A program made the position numbers and the translations under genes. A stretch of DNA of 64,000 bases from Roseiconus lacunae (GTDB lineage Bacteria > Planctomycetota > Planctomycetia > Pirellulales > Pirellulaceae): positions 186,001 to 250,000 of the forward strand of contig NZ_VSZO01000007.1 of assembly GCF_008312935.1 (NCBI RefSeq), in the 5' to 3' direction. The notes under the pieces were generated by a model that was given only the letters and a program-made list of their open reading frames with translations, did no database searches and had not been told where the DNA came from. Below, in pieces: positions 8,423-18,111 of the stretch (its first letter is position 1; every line of letters begins with the position of its first letter).

Positions 8423-9772
8423 TTAGAGCGTGACCGGTTCGAATAGATCTTTCAGTTGCCCCGTGCTGTCGGCAAACGTTTCCAGCGGAACGCCCGCATG
8501 ATTGAGGAGGGTCAGGTGAAGATTCGAAAGCGGCGTCGGATTGTCATACTGGATGTGACGCCCTCCGCGAAGTCCGTCGGCTTGGCCGCCCGCGACTAGA
8601 ATCGGCAGATTTGCGTGGTCGTGCGCGTCAGGGTCTCCCATGCCGCTGCCATAAAGGAACAGCGAATGATCCAGCATCGTGCCATCGCCTTCAGGAATCT
8701 TAGCGAGCTTCTCCAAGAACTCGGCGAATAGAGATACATGGAAGCGATTAATCTTGGCGACTTTCGCTAGCTTGTCCGGGTTGTTTCCGTGGTGTGTTGT
8801 GGGGTGGTGAGGATCGGGAACACCGATTTCGGGGTAGGTTCGAGTGCTCGCTTCGCGGGCGAGTTGGAATGTAGAAATTCGCGTCACTTCGCCGCGAAAC
8901 GCCAGAATTTGAAGCTCGAACATCAGACGTGCATGATCGGCGTAAGCGGCCGGTACTCCGACGGGACGATCGAGATCTGGCAGCGGGTTGTCTTGGGCCG
9001 AGTCTTCGGCGTTTTTAATTCTCCGCTCAACCTCGCGAATACTGGTCAAGTAGTCGTCGACTCGGTTGCGATCATTCGCTCCCAATTGTTGGGTCAAGCG
9101 TTTCATTTCGCTTGTGATCGAATCCAACAAACTCGCTCGTCGATGCAGCTGTGCAAGTCGCTCGGCGGGCGTTCCGCCATCGCCGAACAGCATCTCGAAA
9201 ACTAATCGCGGATGCGACTCGGCAGGTAAGGGGGTTGTTGGCGATGACCAGGACAGATTGTTTTGATAAACGCAAGCGTAGCCGTTATCACACTGGCCGA
9301 CCGTATTGACCGAATCCATCGCCAATTCCAGCGAAGCCATCGGCGAATCCTGGCCGATCTTGAGCGCCGCGATTTGATCGACGGTCGTCCCCAAATAATA
9401 GTCAGTGCTTTCGGTTAGTTTCGCTCGAGCGGCACTCAGAAACGCGGAATTGCTTGTCGCGTGTGAACCTGGGTATGCGTTTTGCAGATCGAACCCAGTC
9501 ATCACCAATAACTGTTCCTTTACCGATTCCAACGGTTGCAAACTGGGAGTCAATTTTGCGAGCGGCCCGCCGGAGCCCTTCGGGGTCCATGCGTCTGGAT
9601 GGTATCCCATCGGGACGTAGTAATACCCGATTCGACGAATATTCGGTTCCCTTGAAACCGTTGACGCACTCACCGAAGGCAGCATTGCATCGAGGACTGG
9701 CAACGACATTGCGACGCCACTGCCACGCAAAATCGTCCGTCGTGACAATGGCCGTTTGGAGACTGGTGGCAT
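8423..9772 (-). CDS. DUF1552 Tat-exported protein
   Basis: A 449-residue member of the DUF1552 family, expanded in planctomycetes and some other bacteria and of unproven function. The N-terminus has a twin-arginine signal (LSRRTILRGSGVAMSLPVLDAML), so it should be exported folded. Family-like segments are YYVPMGYHPDAW, LLVMTGFDLQNA and the C-terminal LFLYGSGMGDPDAHDHANLP, which resembles alkaline phosphatase/DUF1501-like folds. GAGG lies about 11 bases before the ATG. It follows the DUF1592-type haem protein gene on the same strand after about 107 bp, the normal pairing for these families, so they probably work together. Confidence 0.88.
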   Translation of the reverse strand: MPPVSKRPLSRRTILRGSGVAMSLPVLDAMLPSVSASTVSREPNIRRIGYYYVPMGYHPDAWTPKGSGGPLAKLTPSLQPLESVKEQLLVMTGFDLQNAYPGSHATSNSAFLSAARAKLTESTDYYLGTTVDQIAALKIGQDSPMASLELAMDSVNTVGQCDNGYACVYQNNLSWSSPTTPLPAESHPRLVFEMLFGDGGTPAERLAQLHRRASLLDSITSEMKRLTQQLGANDRNRVDDYLTSIREVERRIKNAEDSAQDNPLPDLDRPVGVPAAYADHARLMFELQILAFRGEVTRISTFQLAREASTRTYPEIGVPDPHHPTTHHGNNPDKLAKVAKINRFHVSLFAEFLEKLAKIPEGDGTMLDHSLFLYGSGMGDPDAHDHANLPILVAGGQADGLRGGRHIQYDNPTPLSNLHLTLLNHAGVPLETFADSTGQLKDLFEPVTL

Positions 9773-9879
9773 GATTCAACCTCGGGGAGGAGTTCGGTTC
9801 GTGTGCGGCGTGTGAACTTATTGACAACGGCTAGTTGAAGGCGACAGCGAGTGCACCCACAACAAGCGACGTCGGTTCT

Positions 9880-12267
9880 TTAGTCCGCCGTTCGGTATCG
9901 AAACGGAACGCTCTTGGTAATTCCACAGACCAGATCGGAGAAGCGGTATCCGTTTTCCGCTGCCCGCTGGACGATCTTGCGGATTTCAGGGCCATCGAGT
10001 TCAGTCAGCGGTCGACCAAGCGCATACGTCATGAGTTTTTCAGTCAAGGCGGTCACGAAAAGCTCTGGCTGTTTAATTATACCCTGTTCGAGTGCCTCAA
10101 CGCCATCGACAATGGTGCCATCGGGCAATCGACCTTCCGCGTCGATCGTTTGTCCCTCTCGCATTTGGCTCCACCGCCCTACCGCGTCAAACCGATCGAG
10201 CGCAAAACCGACCGGGTCGATCAGGTCATGGCAACTTGCGCAGGCGGCATCATTCCGGTGTTTTGCCAACATCTGGCGAAAACTGAGTTCTACATGTCCC
10301 GATTTCTCCTGAATCGTCGGGACATTTGGCGGTGGCGGTGGCGGTGGCGTCCCTAAAATATTTTCCAAGACCCATGCACCACGAATGGTCGGGGATGTTC
10401 GCGTTGCGTATGACGTCGCCATCAGCACGCTCCCTTGGCGCAGCAATCCGCCTCGATGCCATTGGGGCGATAGCGTGACACGGCGGAAATGGTCTCCAAC
10501 AATTCCGGGGATTCCGTAATGCGACGCCAACCTTTCGTTCAAAAACGCGTGCGGGGGATCCAATAATTCGAGCACACTCGCGTCTCGTTCGATCACATCG
10601 GCAAACAACAATTTCGTTTCGCTGGCAAATGCTTCGCGAAGGTTGTGATCAAAATTTGGGAATCGCCGTAAATCGGGCGTGATCGTTGGCAAGTTGCGCA
10701 GGTACAGCCATTGATCGGCAAAATTTTCAACCAACGATTCGGCGCGGTCGCTCGCGAGCAATCGCCTTGTCTGACGTTCGAGTTCGGCATCTGAAACAAG
10801 CCGATCTTGTTCGGCGGTTCTTAACAACGTCTCGTCGGGAAGACTGCTACACAGAAAGAACGATAACCGGCTGGCGAGTTCGTTCGAAGTGATCGGATAA
10901 ACTGTTCCGCCGTGAACTGTTTCCGGTTGCGCGATGGTCTTCAAAAGAAAATGCGGATTCGAAAGCACGGACGTCAACGCGGCTTCCAATCCTTGTTCGA
11001 ACGCGAATCTAGCGCCTTCTTGATACGCAACGTCGAAGTGCTTCATCGGGATGCGTAGGTCGACTTCGTCGATGGGGCGTCGATAGGCAATACGCAAGCA
11101 CCGCGTCAGTACTTGCCGAGCTTCATCGACCGGATCATTTGGGACGCGTTCCCAAGACAATTGACCGCAACGCACGATGTCGCTGCCGGACGCTTGAATT
11201 TGAAACGGCCCGATCACGTTCACTTCGGCGACCGCGGGGGTGCGACGTGGATGCCGGTGGCGGTTATAACTGGCGTCAAAAGGCTGTCGCTTAATCTCTT
11301 GCAACGACGTACCATTTTCAACGAAGGTCACGCCGATTTGGTGACTGCCCCGTTGGACATCGATACGAAACCGCAGGTGCTTATCGTATTCAGAGTGCCC
11401 TTGTCGTCCCTTCGGCGGCTTCAACTCGAACCGTTTAATTTGCTCACGATCCAATAGCACATCCATTTGATGAGGCTCGTAGATACCTTCGATGTTTTCA
11501 TCACGATCACGCATCAGCCGCACACTGACTTCGTAACTCCCGGTACGCGGGAAGTGATGGTCAAACACCACACCACCTCTTGTTCCCAGTGGCAATCCGG
11601 GAACATGGTTTTGTTGCGTCAGGTCAGCGGGGACGCGAACGGTTAGGCCCAACGGCTGGTCGATACTAGCACCAACGACAAGGCGACTGATTTTCGTAGC
11701 TGCGGTCAGGTATCGTTCAAGCAACAACGGTGAAAGGTCGTCGACCGTGATATTGTCAAAGCCGCCACTTGACGAATCCGGCGGCAAAACTTGCGTGACA
11801 TCGACCTTCAAGTCAAACAAGTCCCTGATCGCATTCCGATACTCGGTTCGCGTCATGCGACGGATCTGGGCCGACTGACCCGCAAATGGATTCTGTTTCG
11901 CGCGATCCGCTAACAGCGATTCCCAAGCGAGCTTCGCCGTGACAAACTCGGCTTCATCGATGCGTCCAAATTCGGGCGGTGGCATTTGATGACTTGAGAA
12001 ACGCCGTAGGGCCTGCTCCAAACGTATTGCGGCATCACGTTCGAGCCCCGTCTGCCCCGATCGGACTGAATCCTTCCAATCTTCGATGACATCATCGAGC
12101 CGGAATTCACGCTCGGCGTCCGCACCGGTGTGACAATCCAGACAAGAACTGCTAATCAACTCTTCGATGATGTTCAAATTGTCTTGGTAGGCGGATAGCT
12201 CCTCGGCGACCGATTTCGGTAGCTGGATCACCCCCAAGGCGAGGACGGAGGCGATCACCAACCTCAT
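9880..12267 (-). CDS. Planctomycete haem protein with DUF1587/1592/1588/1585 domains
   Basis: A large exported protein (795 residues from the ATG chosen here). After a signal peptide (MRLVIASVLALGVIQL) comes a c-type haem motif CLDCH (residues 42-46), then segments typical of DUF1587 (RRMTRTEYRNAIRDLFDL), a carbohydrate-binding-like DUF, DUF1592 and DUF1588, and a second haem motif CASCH near residue 676 followed by DLIDPVGFALDRFDAVG, the DUF1585 end. The frame is open to a GTG at 12411; I chose 12267 because it begins a signal peptide, but no good ribosome site is seen at any option. Its partner DUF1552 gene follows. Proposed in the literature as redox proteins; the reaction is not known to me. 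Confidence 0.88.
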   Translation of the reverse strand: MRLVIASVLALGVIQLPKSVAEELSAYQDNLNIIEELISSSCLDCHTGADAEREFRLDDVIEDWKDSVRSGQTGLERDAAIRLEQALRRFSSHQMPPPEFGRIDEAEFVTAKLAWESLLADRAKQNPFAGQSAQIRRMTRTEYRNAIRDLFDLKVDVTQVLPPDSSSGGFDNITVDDLSPLLLERYLTAATKISRLVVGASIDQPLGLTVRVPADLTQQNHVPGLPLGTRGGVVFDHHFPRTGSYEVSVRLMRDRDENIEGIYEPHQMDVLLDREQIKRFELKPPKGRQGHSEYDKHLRFRIDVQRGSHQIGVTFVENGTSLQEIKRQPFDASYNRHRHPRRTPAVAEVNVIGPFQIQASGSDIVRCGQLSWERVPNDPVDEARQVLTRCLRIAYRRPIDEVDLRIPMKHFDVAYQEGARFAFEQGLEAALTSVLSNPHFLLKTIAQPETVHGGTVYPITSNELASRLSFFLCSSLPDETLLRTAEQDRLVSDAELERQTRRLLASDRAESLVENFADQWLYLRNLPTITPDLRRFPNFDHNLREAFASETKLLFADVIERDASVLELLDPPHAFLNERLASHYGIPGIVGDHFRRVTLSPQWHRGGLLRQGSVLMATSYATRTSPTIRGAWVLENILGTPPPPPPPNVPTIQEKSGHVELSFRQMLAKHRNDAACASCHDLIDPVGFALDRFDAVGRWSQMREGQTIDAEGRLPDGTIVDGVEALEQGIIKQPELFVTALTEKLMTYALGRPLTELDGPEIRKIVQRAAENGYRFSDLVCGITKSVPFRYRTAD

Positions 12268-12567
12268 TCGAAAGAGGGGGCCAGCGAGCTGGGAAAAGTC
12301 AAACGCTGATCTGCCGGTCAAAGTACCGCCCCTGCTGTTTGAAGGTTTTGTTCGGAAGACTACATTGTGGGACGCCATTGAAGGATGCCAGCGTTCCCGC
12401 TGTTCCTGCACAATACAGGGCTGTTCAGATCACCGCTGTTTCGCAGATTGCCACATCGTTTTTTGGTGCGGTTCTCGGTTGGCGAGTTCACCGAGCATTG
12501 CCGTGACGATCATTGTTCTGATATTTCTCAGTACACCCGTTTCTCTGTCCCCCCTCGATGATACACA

Positions 12568-14076
12568 ATGTCGCCAACGCAGCGTGTCGTCCGTCTTGAT
12601 GACGCCTTGCATTTTAACGCGACGAATCATACCTCGCGTCTTGCTCTGTTCTGCACTCGTGACCTGTTCTGCGACCGTCTTGAATGGTGCGACCATCCGG
12701 ACGGACTCTCTTGGAAGCGACTTGACCGGTTGGTCACCCAAACGGCGTGGCTTCTAAAGGACACAGCCGGCTGGATGAATCGGCGAATCGTTCACGAGGT
12801 GACGAACCGTGTATCTGATGTAGTCATCGCATTGGCATGTGCCCGCGCCGGCTTAGTGGAAGTCCCTATCGATAGCGCCGCGGGCGAAAATTACGTGCGG
12901 CAATGCCGTGCACAGGTTGGTGGCGTTTGGTTGAATCAAGTTCAAAAACAGGAAACGATTGAGCGAGCCAACCGGTTACAAGAATTTCACTGTCAATGGC
13001 CAACGCCGTCACCGGATGATCCGGCGTTGGTCCTGTGGACCAGTGGAACGACCGAATCTCCGAAAGGTGTGGTGCTTTCGCACCGCGCATTATGCTGCAA
13101 CGCGTATGCGAAACTATCGGCGGCTCGGCAAACGAGTAGCGACCGAAGGCTAACAGTTTTGTCGATCGGTCACGCATATGCGAGAACTTGTGACCTAGGA
13201 ACTTGGCTACTTGCCGGTAGCACGCTAGCGATCGCGCGCGGCTACGATGGGTGGCGTGATATGGCGGAACGTTTCCAACCAACAGTGGTTAACGTTGTGC
13301 CCAGTCTTTCGGAGCGGATCTTGGATGATACCACGGGATGTGAATCATTGCAGATGCTCGGTTGCGGCGGGGCGGCGATGGACGGTGAACAGTTCCGTCG
13401 CTGGACGGATCGTGGGGTGAGTGTCATCCAAGGTTACGGGCTGACCGAATCGGGACCGGTCATCAGCAGCCAAACACGTGAGGATTCGATACCGGGTCAC
13501 GCCGGAAAAATTGTTCAAAGTTGGCAACATCGAATCGACTCACATGATCGGCTATTTGTCCGTGGTCCTTGTTTGATGAGCGGTTACCTGGATGACGCGA
13601 TAGCAACTGAGCAGCGAATCGATCCCGAAGGATGGCTCAATACAGGTGACGTCGTTCGGAAATGTCCGCGAACAGAACAGTTGCAGATTCTCGGGCGAGC
13701 TGACGACCGACTGACGCTCACGAGCGGTTACACGATTGATCCTCTGATGATCGAAAAACGAGTCGCAGCGATCCCGGCGATCCGCAGTTGCCTGCTGATG
13801 CTCGACGAATCCGGGCGCAAGTTGAGGTTGTGGATTGAAACGACCGCGATTGCTGAGGAGAGCCTTCAACAGATCACGGATCGGGTGAGTGGTGCGATCG
13901 CTCCCTTGGCGAATTGGGAACGCCCCTCAGAGATCCGGTACTTCCGCCTCAGTCAGTCCGAACGCGAGCAGTTCTTTAGCCCCAAAGGGACGGTGCGGCG
14001 GATTCCACTGGCAAACCACCTTCGACAAACCCCGATCTTGCGTTCCGAAAACGATGACTTTCCCCCGGGTTTCTGA
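12568..14076 (+). CDS. AMP-dependent synthetase/ligase
   Basis: A 502-residue member of the ANL superfamily, which activates a carboxylic acid as an acyl-adenylate and usually transfers it to CoA. Key motifs are present: the P loop LWTSGTTESPKG (about 157-168), QGYGLTESGP (288-297), WLNTGD (356-361), and near the C-terminus SPKGTVRR, with the Lys expected for adenylation. The N-terminal domain is somewhat short and divergent. No signal peptide. Divergent from the DUF1592-type gene and followed after 88 bp by the zinc-ribbon protein and then coaE, the last enzyme of CoA synthesis. Substrate cannot be told; an acyl-CoA or acyl-carrier-protein ligase is likely. Confidence 0.85.
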   Translation: MSPTQRVVRLDDALHFNATNHTSRLALFCTRDLFCDRLEWCDHPDGLSWKRLDRLVTQTAWLLKDTAGWMNRRIVHEVTNRVSDVVIALACARAGLVEVPIDSAAGENYVRQCRAQVGGVWLNQVQKQETIERANRLQEFHCQWPTPSPDDPALVLWTSGTTESPKGVVLSHRALCCNAYAKLSAARQTSSDRRLTVLSIGHAYARTCDLGTWLLAGSTLAIARGYDGWRDMAERFQPTVVNVVPSLSERILDDTTGCESLQMLGCGGAAMDGEQFRRWTDRGVSVIQGYGLTESGPVISSQTREDSIPGHAGKIVQSWQHRIDSHDRLFVRGPCLMSGYLDDAIATEQRIDPEGWLNTGDVVRKCPRTEQLQILGRADDRLTLTSGYTIDPLMIEKRVAAIPAIRSCLLMLDESGRKLRLWIETTAIAEESLQQITDRVSGAIAPLANWERPSEIRYFRLSQSEREQFFSPKGTVRRIPLANHLRQTPILRSENDDFPPGF

Positions 14077-14164
14077 TCGGAGGATCATCGCTGTATCATG
14101 ACGTGGTTCATCACGCGAACGCCTCGAGGCAGTTTGCCTAAACCCCCAGAACCGCTATCTCTTC

Positions 14165-14881
14165 ATGGCTGTAGACAAGAACACCAAGTTTGACGGTGCA
14201 CTCCTGCGACGACTTCACTCCCTTCACCTTCAAGTCAACGATCTTGAGTCGCAGCTTGCACGTGGACCAAGGCAAATCAAAGCGGGTGAAGCAATTGTCG
14301 ATCAATGCAAGACGCAGGTTCAAAAAGCCCGCGACGATGTCAAGTCAGCGACGATGATCTGTGATGAGAAACAACTGCAACTCAAATCGCGAGAGGATCA
14401 CATCGAAGACTTGAAAGCGAAGCTCAATACCGCTTCGAGCAACAAGGAGTTCAACCTGTTGAAAGAGCAAATCGCCGCCGATCAACAGGCCAACAGTGTG
14501 CAGAGCGACGAAATCTTCGAAGGTCTCGAACGAATCGACGTTCTCAATGAAGCCGTCACGGAAGCGGAAAAAGAACTCGAAGAAAAAATCAAAGAGCAGC
14601 AAGAGCGAACCGAACAAGTCGAATCACGATTGAAAGTTGTCCAGAACGACCTCGATCACGTGCGAGATGAACTCGTCGCATCCGAAAAGCAAATTCCAGC
14701 ATCGGTCAAGGCAGAGTACACGCGGCTGACCGCGTCACGGCGAGACGAAGCGCTCGCGCCGATCGAAGATGACTCGTGCGGTGGATGCAATCAGATTCTA
14801 ACGACACAGATGATCGATCGTATCCGCCTTGGCTTTTTGATCGAATGCCCGGCCTGTGCTGCGTGGCTGTATCAAAAGTAG
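14165..14881 (+). CDS. Coiled-coil protein with C4 zinc ribbon (CT398/DUF164-like)
   Basis: A 238-residue protein. Residues about 15-185 form a long charged coiled coil (for example ELEEKIKEQQERTEQVESRL). The C-terminus is a zinc ribbon with two pairs of cysteines, CGGC about 25 residues before CPAC, ending AAWLYQK. This matches the widespread CT398-like family (Pfam zf-RING_7), whose role is unsettled; family members have been tied to export and flagellar or envelope ATPases. It sits between the AMP-ligase and coaE on one strand with small gaps (88 and 37 bp), so probably in one operon. Confidence 0.85.
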   Translation: MAVDKNTKFDGALLRRLHSLHLQVNDLESQLARGPRQIKAGEAIVDQCKTQVQKARDDVKSATMICDEKQLQLKSREDHIEDLKAKLNTASSNKEFNLLKEQIAADQQANSVQSDEIFEGLERIDVLNEAVTEAEKELEEKIKEQQERTEQVESRLKVVQNDLDHVRDELVASEKQIPASVKAEYTRLTASRRDEALAPIEDDSCGGCNQILTTQMIDRIRLGFLIECPACAAWLYQK

Positions 14882-14918
14882 TTTGGTTGTTTGCGTTCCC
14901 TAAGTCCGCTTTGGCGCC

Positions 14919-15608
14919 ATGATTATTCTTGGAATCGTCGGATCACCCGCTGGCGGAAAGTCGACCGCGGCGAAATATTTGGCCGGGCTGGGCGCCGAAT
15001 GGATCAATGCTGATTTGATCGCCCGAGATTGTTTGGCTGATGTCGACGTTCTCGCTCAATTGGTAGAACGTTTTGGCGAGGCAATCTTGCTGCCGGCGAC
15101 CGCCCCCGAATCGACGCGCGAGGTTGATCGCGCCAAAATCGCCGATCTGGTGTTTGGCGAAGATGAACAAAAACGCAACAACCTTCGCTATCTCGAATCG
15201 ATCGTTCATCCTCCGACGCGTCAACGCATTCTTGAACGGATCGAGCAGTCTGCGGAAACGGGAAAGCCGGTTGCTTTATTGGACGTTCCGTTACTCTTTG
15301 AATCCCGCTGGGACCTGGCTTGTGACGCAATCTGGTGCGTTCATGCGAGTCTAGAGAATCGGTTAGATCGGATCGAAAACCGGCGTTGGGACCGCAGTGA
15401 ACTTGAACGTCGCGAAAAGTGTCAACTCGCAATAGAGACGAAATGTCGGCTCAGTGATCATGTTATGTGGAATGATTCGACCTTAGAGGCTTTGCACGAA
15501 AATCTCCATCGACAATGGCTGAAGCTCGCTAAAATGAATCAGTGGTCCGGAAAACTGCGCCCCGACCCTGCCGGCGAAGGGCATAAGAAACACTGTCTTT
15601 CGGACTAG
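14919..15608 (+). CDS. coaE: Dephospho-CoA kinase
   Basis: CoaE phosphorylates the 3'-hydroxyl of dephospho-CoA, the last step of CoA synthesis. At 229 residues it is of normal length. The Walker A loop is GSPAGGKST (8-16), followed by LGAEWINADLIARDCL, the conserved substrate-binding Asp region. IVHPPTRQRIL and VALLDVPLLFESRWD are also family hallmarks, and IENRRWDRSE fits the lid. Third gene in a run with the AMP-ligase and the zinc-ribbon protein. Most bacterial CoaE proteins have GLTGGIGSGKS at the start; here the loop is GIVGSPAGGKS, a form that seems common in planctomycetes. Confidence 0.93.
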   Translation: MIILGIVGSPAGGKSTAAKYLAGLGAEWINADLIARDCLADVDVLAQLVERFGEAILLPATAPESTREVDRAKIADLVFGEDEQKRNNLRYLESIVHPPTRQRILERIEQSAETGKPVALLDVPLLFESRWDLACDAIWCVHASLENRLDRIENRRWDRSELERREKCQLAIETKCRLSDHVMWNDSTLEALHENLHRQWLKLAKMNQWSGKLRPDPAGEGHKKHCLSD

Positions 15609-16097
15609 AGCGATCACTAATCCGCTAGATGATTGACGCACGGATGCGATCGAAAAGGGGACGGGATGACCCAATTCAATCTGACATGCGTAGGAAATCA
15701 TTCGGCGTAAAGGTCGACGTCCGGCGACTGTGTGGGTAGCGATCGACTAGACTATTAACACCTATTCGAAAACCGCTGAACGTTCGCTGGCGATCTGACG
15801 GCGCCGGATGCGGCTTCAGTTTTGCTGGGGCAATGACGCAGGCCAACGCTGGCGAATCAGTTCGCAGTTTTTCGATAGATGCCTCAGTGCCCAGTCACGT
15901 AAACCTTTTCAATTTTTCGGCCACGGAAGTCTGGAATCGACAAAAACCATCGGATCAGTTTTATTCGGCGCGGATCACATTCGCTAAGCTCGCGTTGAAA
16001 TCGTATGAGTCGACTCCTGATTTTCCGGGAGACCTTTTCCCTTCATCCCACCCAGCGAAAGCTGACAATCCCCGCTCCTTCTCTTCCCTAGCGTCCC
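15609..16097. other. Long leader region upstream of rho, no gene seen
   Basis: About 489 bp between coaE and the first rho ATG, both on the plus strand. Open frames here (for example 15833-16159) lack protein character and run into rho in another frame. The last 100 bases are pyrimidine-rich (many C and T runs), the kind of RNA that Rho itself can load on. I see no strong terminator hairpin after coaE. Confidence 0.5.
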
Positions 16098-17630
16098 ATG
16101 GGCGCCCCCAGAATCATGCAATCGAAAGGGCCTTCGGGCGAAAACCACCGCGGCGATGACCGCATGCACAAACGCCATAGTAATTCCCGAGGATATCCGG
16201 GCAAACGCGGTCGCCAAGTGCAACGTCACCCCGACAAAGTTGTCGATCAACGGATTCGTGAACTCGACGCCGAGCGGGATCCGCTTTCACTGCCAGAAGA
16301 GATCGTCAGTGAAGCGACGAAGGTCGGCAAGCGTGTCGGCATTCCCTCCGGTGAAGGCGGTCCCCAAACGTCGCTCGCCGAACTGCAGGCGATGGGCGAA
16401 GAGGACATCGTGGCCCTCGCCACCGCCGAAGGAATCGAGGACCCGGCGGAGATTCCTAAACAAGAATTGATTTTCGGCATTTTGAAAAACCGCATGAAAG
16501 CAGGCGGTTTGATGTATGGCGAAGGCACGCTGGAAATTTTGCCCGATGGGTTCGGTTTTTTGCGAAGCAGTAAGCATCACTATGTTTCCTGTCCCGATGA
16601 CATTTATGTTTCGCCCAGCCAGATTCGACGATTCGGATTGCAAACCGGAAGTCACGTCGCCGGACAAATCCGACCGCCGAAAGAAAATGAACGCTACTTC
16701 GCGCTACTGCGGATTGAAGCAATCAATCGTCGCGATCCCTCGCAACGCGGTTCGACGATTCCGTTTGAAGAGTTAACCCCGTTGCATCCCGATCGACGGA
16801 TCATGATGGAACATGCCGACGATGAACTTTCCACGCGAATCGTGGACATGCTGACCCCGATCGGGTTCGGGCAACGAGGATTGATTGTCAGTCCTCCACG
16901 GGCCGGAAAAACGATACTGATGCAAAACATGGCTCGAGCGGTTTTGCACAATTATCCCGAAGCGTACGTCTTTATCCTGCTAATCGACGAACGACCGGAA
17001 GAAGTCACCGACATGGAACGCGAAATACGCGGCCCACAGTGCGAAGTGATTAGCAGCACCTTTGATGAACCCGCCCAGCGGCACATCCAAGTCGCTCAGA
17101 TGGTGATCGAAAAGGCGAAACGAATGGTCGAATCGGGGACCGACGTCATCGTCTTTCTCGACTCAATCACCCGGCTTGCGAGAGCCCACAATAGTGACGG
17201 CGAATCAACCGGAAAACTGCTCTCCGGCGGTCTGGATGCCGGCGCGATGCAAAAGCCCAAGGCGATCTTCGGCTCCGCTCGTAAAACCGAAGAAGGTGGA
17301 TCACTGACGATTCTGGCGACGGCACTTGTCGATACCGGCAGCAAGATGGATGATGTCATCTTTGAAGAGTTTAAAGGGACCGGAAACCTTGAAATCGTCC
17401 TCGATCGTGGTCTTGTCGAGCGTCGGATTTGGCCGGCAATCGATATCAGTCGTAGCGGAACGCGACGCGAAGAAATGCTTCTCGATAAAGACGAGTACCA
17501 ACGGATCTCGTCGCTGCGTCGTGCGATGATCGAAGTGTCACCGAGTGATGCGATGGCAGACCTCGTCAAGCGATTGACAAAAACTCAAAACAATGCCGAA
17601 TTTTTGATGAGTGTGAAGGATGTCGACTGA
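16098..17630 (+). CDS. rho: Transcription termination factor Rho
   Basis: Rho is the hexameric RNA-dependent ATPase that ends transcription. The 510-residue protein has an extra basic, Arg/Gly-rich N-terminus of about 90 residues, then the Rho N-domain ([16 protein letters not shown]), the RNA-binding cold-shock fold with DGFGFLRS (150-157), the Walker A loop SPPRAGKT (265-272), the Walker [17 protein letters not shown] and the Q/R loops ([21 protein letters not shown]). An alternative start is Met23 at 16164. Length above the E. coli size of about 420 comes from the N-terminal extension, which is common in GC-rich phyla. Its last 11 bases overlap ribH. Confidence 0.96.
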   Translation: MGAPRIMQSKGPSGENHRGDDRMHKRHSNSRGYPGKRGRQVQRHPDKVVDQRIRELDAERDPLSLPEEIVSEATKVGKRVGIPSGEGGPQTSLAELQAMGEEDIVALATAEGIEDPAEIPKQELIFGILKNRMKAGGLMYGEGTLEILPDGFGFLRSSKHHYVSCPDDIYVSPSQIRRFGLQTGSHVAGQIRPPKENERYFALLRIEAINRRDPSQRGSTIPFEELTPLHPDRRIMMEHADDELSTRIVDMLTPIGFGQRGLIVSPPRAGKTILMQNMARAVLHNYPEAYVFILLIDERPEEVTDMEREIRGPQCEVISSTFDEPAQRHIQVAQMVIEKAKRMVESGTDVIVFLDSITRLARAHNSDGESTGKLLSGGLDAGAMQKPKAIFGSARKTEEGGSLTILATALVDTGSKMDDVIFEEFKGTGNLEIVLDRGLVERRIWPAIDISRSGTRREEMLLDKDEYQRISSLRRAMIEVSPSDAMADLVKRLTKTQNNAEFLMSVKDVD

Positions 17631-18093
17631 AGTGACCGGAATCGAAGGTCAACTCCCCACCGGTAAGATTGTCATCGTCGCAAGTCGCTATAACGAAAGC
17701 ATCTGCGATTCGCTGGTCCAAGGTAGCCTGAAAACGCTCGAAGAAGCAGGCTACGGAAGCGATGTCGTCAGCGTCGTTCGCGTTCCCGGTGCGTGGGAAC
17801 TTCCGCTTGTCTGTGCGAACGCTTTGGAGAATACCGATGTGATCTCCGCGATCGTCCTCGGTTGTGTTATTAAAGGCGAAACGACTCATGACGAGCACAT
17901 CAATCGTTCGGTTAGTGATGCGATCATGCAACTTGGGCTGACGACCCGAAAGCCAATTGGGTTTGGGCTGCTCACTTGCAATACACTCGATCAAGCCCTG
18001 CAGCGCAGTGGCGGTACAGTCGGCAACAAGGGCGAGGAAGCGGCGGAAGCAGCGCTCGAGTTATTGCGACTGGGTGTCAAACTTTCTGGTTAG
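17620..18093 (+). CDS. ribH: 6,7-dimethyl-8-ribityllumazine synthase
   Basis: RibH joins 5-amino-6-ribitylaminouracil and 3,4-dihydroxy-2-butanone 4-phosphate to form lumazine, the step before riboflavin. The 157-residue protein has [22 protein letters not shown], and [14 protein letters not shown] with the catalytic His at residue 90, and [12 protein letters not shown]. Its ATG lies inside the end of rho (11-bp overlap), so translation is probably coupled. No other riboflavin gene is nearby. The next gene is convergent. Confidence 0.96.
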   Translation: MSTEVTGIEGQLPTGKIVIVASRYNESICDSLVQGSLKTLEEAGYGSDVVSVVRVPGAWELPLVCANALENTDVISAIVLGCVIKGETTHDEHINRSVSDAIMQLGLTTRKPIGFGLLTCNTLDQALQRSGGTVGNKGEEAAEAALELLRLGVKLSG

Positions 18094-18111
18094 TGCTGCA
18101 AACATACGATG

